Shown here piece by piece: positions 62,876 to 64,000 of a stretch of 64,000 bases of DNA. Each line of letters opens with the position of its first letter. Positions within the stretch are counted from its first letter, which is position 1. Origin of the DNA: SAR202 cluster bacterium bin127 (lineage in GTDB: Bacteria > Chloroflexota > Dehalococcoidia > Lucifugimonadales > Lucifugimonadaceae); contig MPNN01000007.1 in the NCBI GenBank assembly GCA_002239045.1, positions 124,001 through 188,000 of the forward strand, in the 5' to 3' direction. Position numbers and translations under genes: made by a program. The notes below the pieces were generated by a model. The model had not been told where the DNA came from and ran no database searches. It saw only the letters and a program-made list of their open reading frames with translations.

Positions 62876-63922
62876 TTATGCCTGCCTACGCAGTCGCGGG
62901 TTCGACCACTCGTCGAGTCCGGCAGAAATCAGGAACAGGCTCACGAAGATGATCACGATGAAAACCAACGGGAACAGCCACCACCACCACATGCCTAGGG
63001 TGATTGCGCCGAACTGGATCACCCAGTAAACGGTCATGCCAAGTGAGGGCGACGAGAAGTCGCCGAGGCCGAGCGCTTCCAAACCGATCGATGCGAGGAT
63101 CGATCCGGCCACTGATGCCACGAAACTGGCGGTGATATAGGGGATCAAGTTCGGCATCATCTCGCGGAAGATGATTGCCAAGCCCGACATGCCAGATTGG
63201 CGCGCAATCTCAACGTAAGGCTGCTCACGGAGAACGAGTACCTGCGAACGCACAGTTCGCGACGAGAATACCCAACCGACCGCGGCAAGTCCAGCTCCTA
63301 ACTGCCACCAAACAAGCTCGGTTCCAAGCTGAATCCGAATGATGATCAATATCAGTAGACCTGGAATCGATATACCAACGTCGGTCAATAGCCTTATCAG
63401 GACGTCCGGTACCCCGCGGTAGTACGCAGCAACGAATGCCGTGATAGTGCCAATCCCTACCGATAACAAACCCGCAATAAGTCCCGTTCCTAGCGTCAGC
63501 GGAATGCCTCGGAGGTTAGTAGCAAATAGATCACGAGATTGGGTATCCGTGCCCATTGGGTATTGGAACAAAGAGGGTTTTTCGTCTGCTTCTAGCTCAA
63601 CAATGTCCTCACACCACGTGCACCACGAAGGCGGCAGACGTTTGTCTTGAACTGGCGCACCCCCGCTTACGTAAGCATCCAGCCGCGAATCCTGTGCGCG
63701 ACCAGTTATGTGAGGTTCCGTCCGTCCGTAGACCAACATTCCGATGACGGTAAAAAACAACAACGCGCCCAACATCCCAAGCCCGACGATCAGCGAAGGG
63801 TTGCGCCGTCCATACGAAAATATGGGTTCGATGCGCTCTTGATAGAAAATCCCGAAACGACGGCGCGCCAAACGAACTCTGGTCCGCATCGTCAGGTTTC
63901 TTGCGCTCGCGACTCTGGCCAT
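62876..63922 (-). CDS. Oligopeptide/dipeptide-type ABC transporter permease (DppC/OppC-like)
   Basis: The 348-residue permease has an N-terminal helix with a ~90-residue extracytoplasmic loop (containing CTWCEDI), then five helices and the EAA loop around FREMMPNLIPYITASF. It pairs with the DppB-like subunit whose 3' end is at the window edge. The spacing of 1 nt between the dppB stop codon and this start implies a single operon. Confidence 0.9.
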   Translation of the reverse strand: MARVASARNLTMRTRVRLARRRFGIFYQERIEPIFSYGRRNPSLIVGLGMLGALLFFTVIGMLVYGRTEPHITGRAQDSRLDAYVSGGAPVQDKRLPPSWCTWCEDIVELEADEKPSLFQYPMGTDTQSRDLFATNLRGIPLTLGTGLIAGLLSVGIGTITAFVAAYYRGVPDVLIRLLTDVGISIPGLLILIIIRIQLGTELVWWQLGAGLAAVGWVFSSRTVRSQVLVLREQPYVEIARQSGMSGLAIIFREMMPNLIPYITASFVASVAGSILASIGLEALGLGDFSSPSLGMTVYWVIQFGAITLGMWWWWLFPLVFIVIIFVSLFLISAGLDEWSNPRLRRQA

Positions 63923-63923
63923 A

Positions 63924-64000
63924 TCAGTTTTGCGTGTATTTGACGCGAGGGTCGATGAGCGGGTAAACCAAGTCGATGACCATCGTGGCCAACGCCAGCG
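63924..64000 (-). CDS. ABC transporter permease (DppB/OppB-like), C-terminal end only
   Basis: The last 24 codons read LALATMVIDLVYPLIDP and RVKYTQN before TGA (63924-63926). The D-L-x-Y-x-x-I-D-P-R-V-x-Y ending is the standard C-terminus of DppB-type permeases. The remainder lies beyond the right edge. Confidence 0.8.
   Translation of the reverse strand, partial: LALATMVIDLVYPLIDPRVKYTQN

Noticed and set aside
1-64000. tRNA, rRNA or CRISPR arrays
   Set aside because: Intergenic gaps were read for GGTTCGA-type T-arms and for regularly spaced repeats; none was convincing.

Overview
The window reads as a chromosomal segment of a free-living, aerobically respiring Chloroflexota bacterium. I infer the SAR202/Dehalococcoidia side of that phylum. 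The inference rests on Thr/Pro-rich linkers behind lipoprotein signals, an 11-subunit nuo cluster without nuoEFG, a type-E-like succinate dehydrogenase (sdhA-sdhB-CCG subunit), tandem mandelate-racemase-like enzymes beside a peptide-type ABC transporter, and many TTG/GTG starts. No rRNA, tRNA, CRISPR array, integrase, transposase or phage structural gene was seen.

Layout. 0-8 kb: a partial gene; a giant PKD/TolB-propeller/cyclophilin lipoprotein; thrC; two tandem toxin-antitoxin modules (DUF433/DUF5615, then Phd/PIN); a GNAT acetyltransferase; a SelW-like redox protein; a zinc alcohol dehydrogenase. 8.2-19.2 kb: nuoABCDHIJK, a small DUF2007-like ORF, nuoLMN, mostly chained by 1-4 nt stop/start overlaps. 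19.2-24.7 kb: NAD kinase, ADP-ribose-type NUDIX hydrolase, sdhA, sdhB, sdhE-like gene and a small lipoprotein. 24.7-30.9 kb: accessory island with a three-gene minus-strand cassette of unknown function, a 5'-truncated duplicate of the small lipoprotein gene, a C5-cytosine methyltransferase and a GHKL (MORC/HSP90-like) ATPase. 30.9-37.7 kb: HAD phosphatase, folK, folP, a propionyl-CoA-carboxylase-type beta subunit whose only plausible start is ATC, a MazG-like protein, isocitrate dehydrogenase and malate dehydrogenase. 37.9-39.9 kb: an MvaI/BcnI-type restriction-modification pair. 40.0-44.8 kb: a displaced ribH 3' fragment, then a 1410-residue mosaic lipoprotein (Cys-repeat domain, plant-type LRRs, LivK-type binding domain, PsbP-like domain). 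44.8-50.1 kb: ribH, ribBA, ribE, ribD, a short-chain dehydrogenase and an RraA-like protein. 50.2-53.2 kb: HerA-NurA. 53.2-55.4 kb: ilvD and a NUDIX gene. 55.5-57.9 kb: a second N4-cytosine-type restriction-modification pair (XcyI-like nuclease). 57.9-64 kb: NUDIX, two enolase-superfamily paralogues and Opp/Dpp ABC transporter genes running off the right edge.

How it fits together. The backbone supplies central energy metabolism (complex I core, succinate oxidation, IDH, MDH, propionyl-CoA carboxylation) and cofactor synthesis (NADP, folate, riboflavin). Accessory modules sit repeatedly against the 3' ends of backbone genes. In two cases (the small lipoprotein gene and ribH) the insert is bracketed by direct repeats of about 94% identity: the intact gene's 3' end on one side and a stop-codon-retaining fragment of it on the other. 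In mdh the last fifth of the gene switches codon usage just before a restriction-modification module. I read this as recombination that carries accessory cargo together with a neighbour's 3' end, and regard it, together with the unknown three-gene cassette, the Dcm/GHKL pair and the LRR-LivK lipoprotein, as the most interesting content. Identifications are by eye from sequence motifs; no database search was possible.
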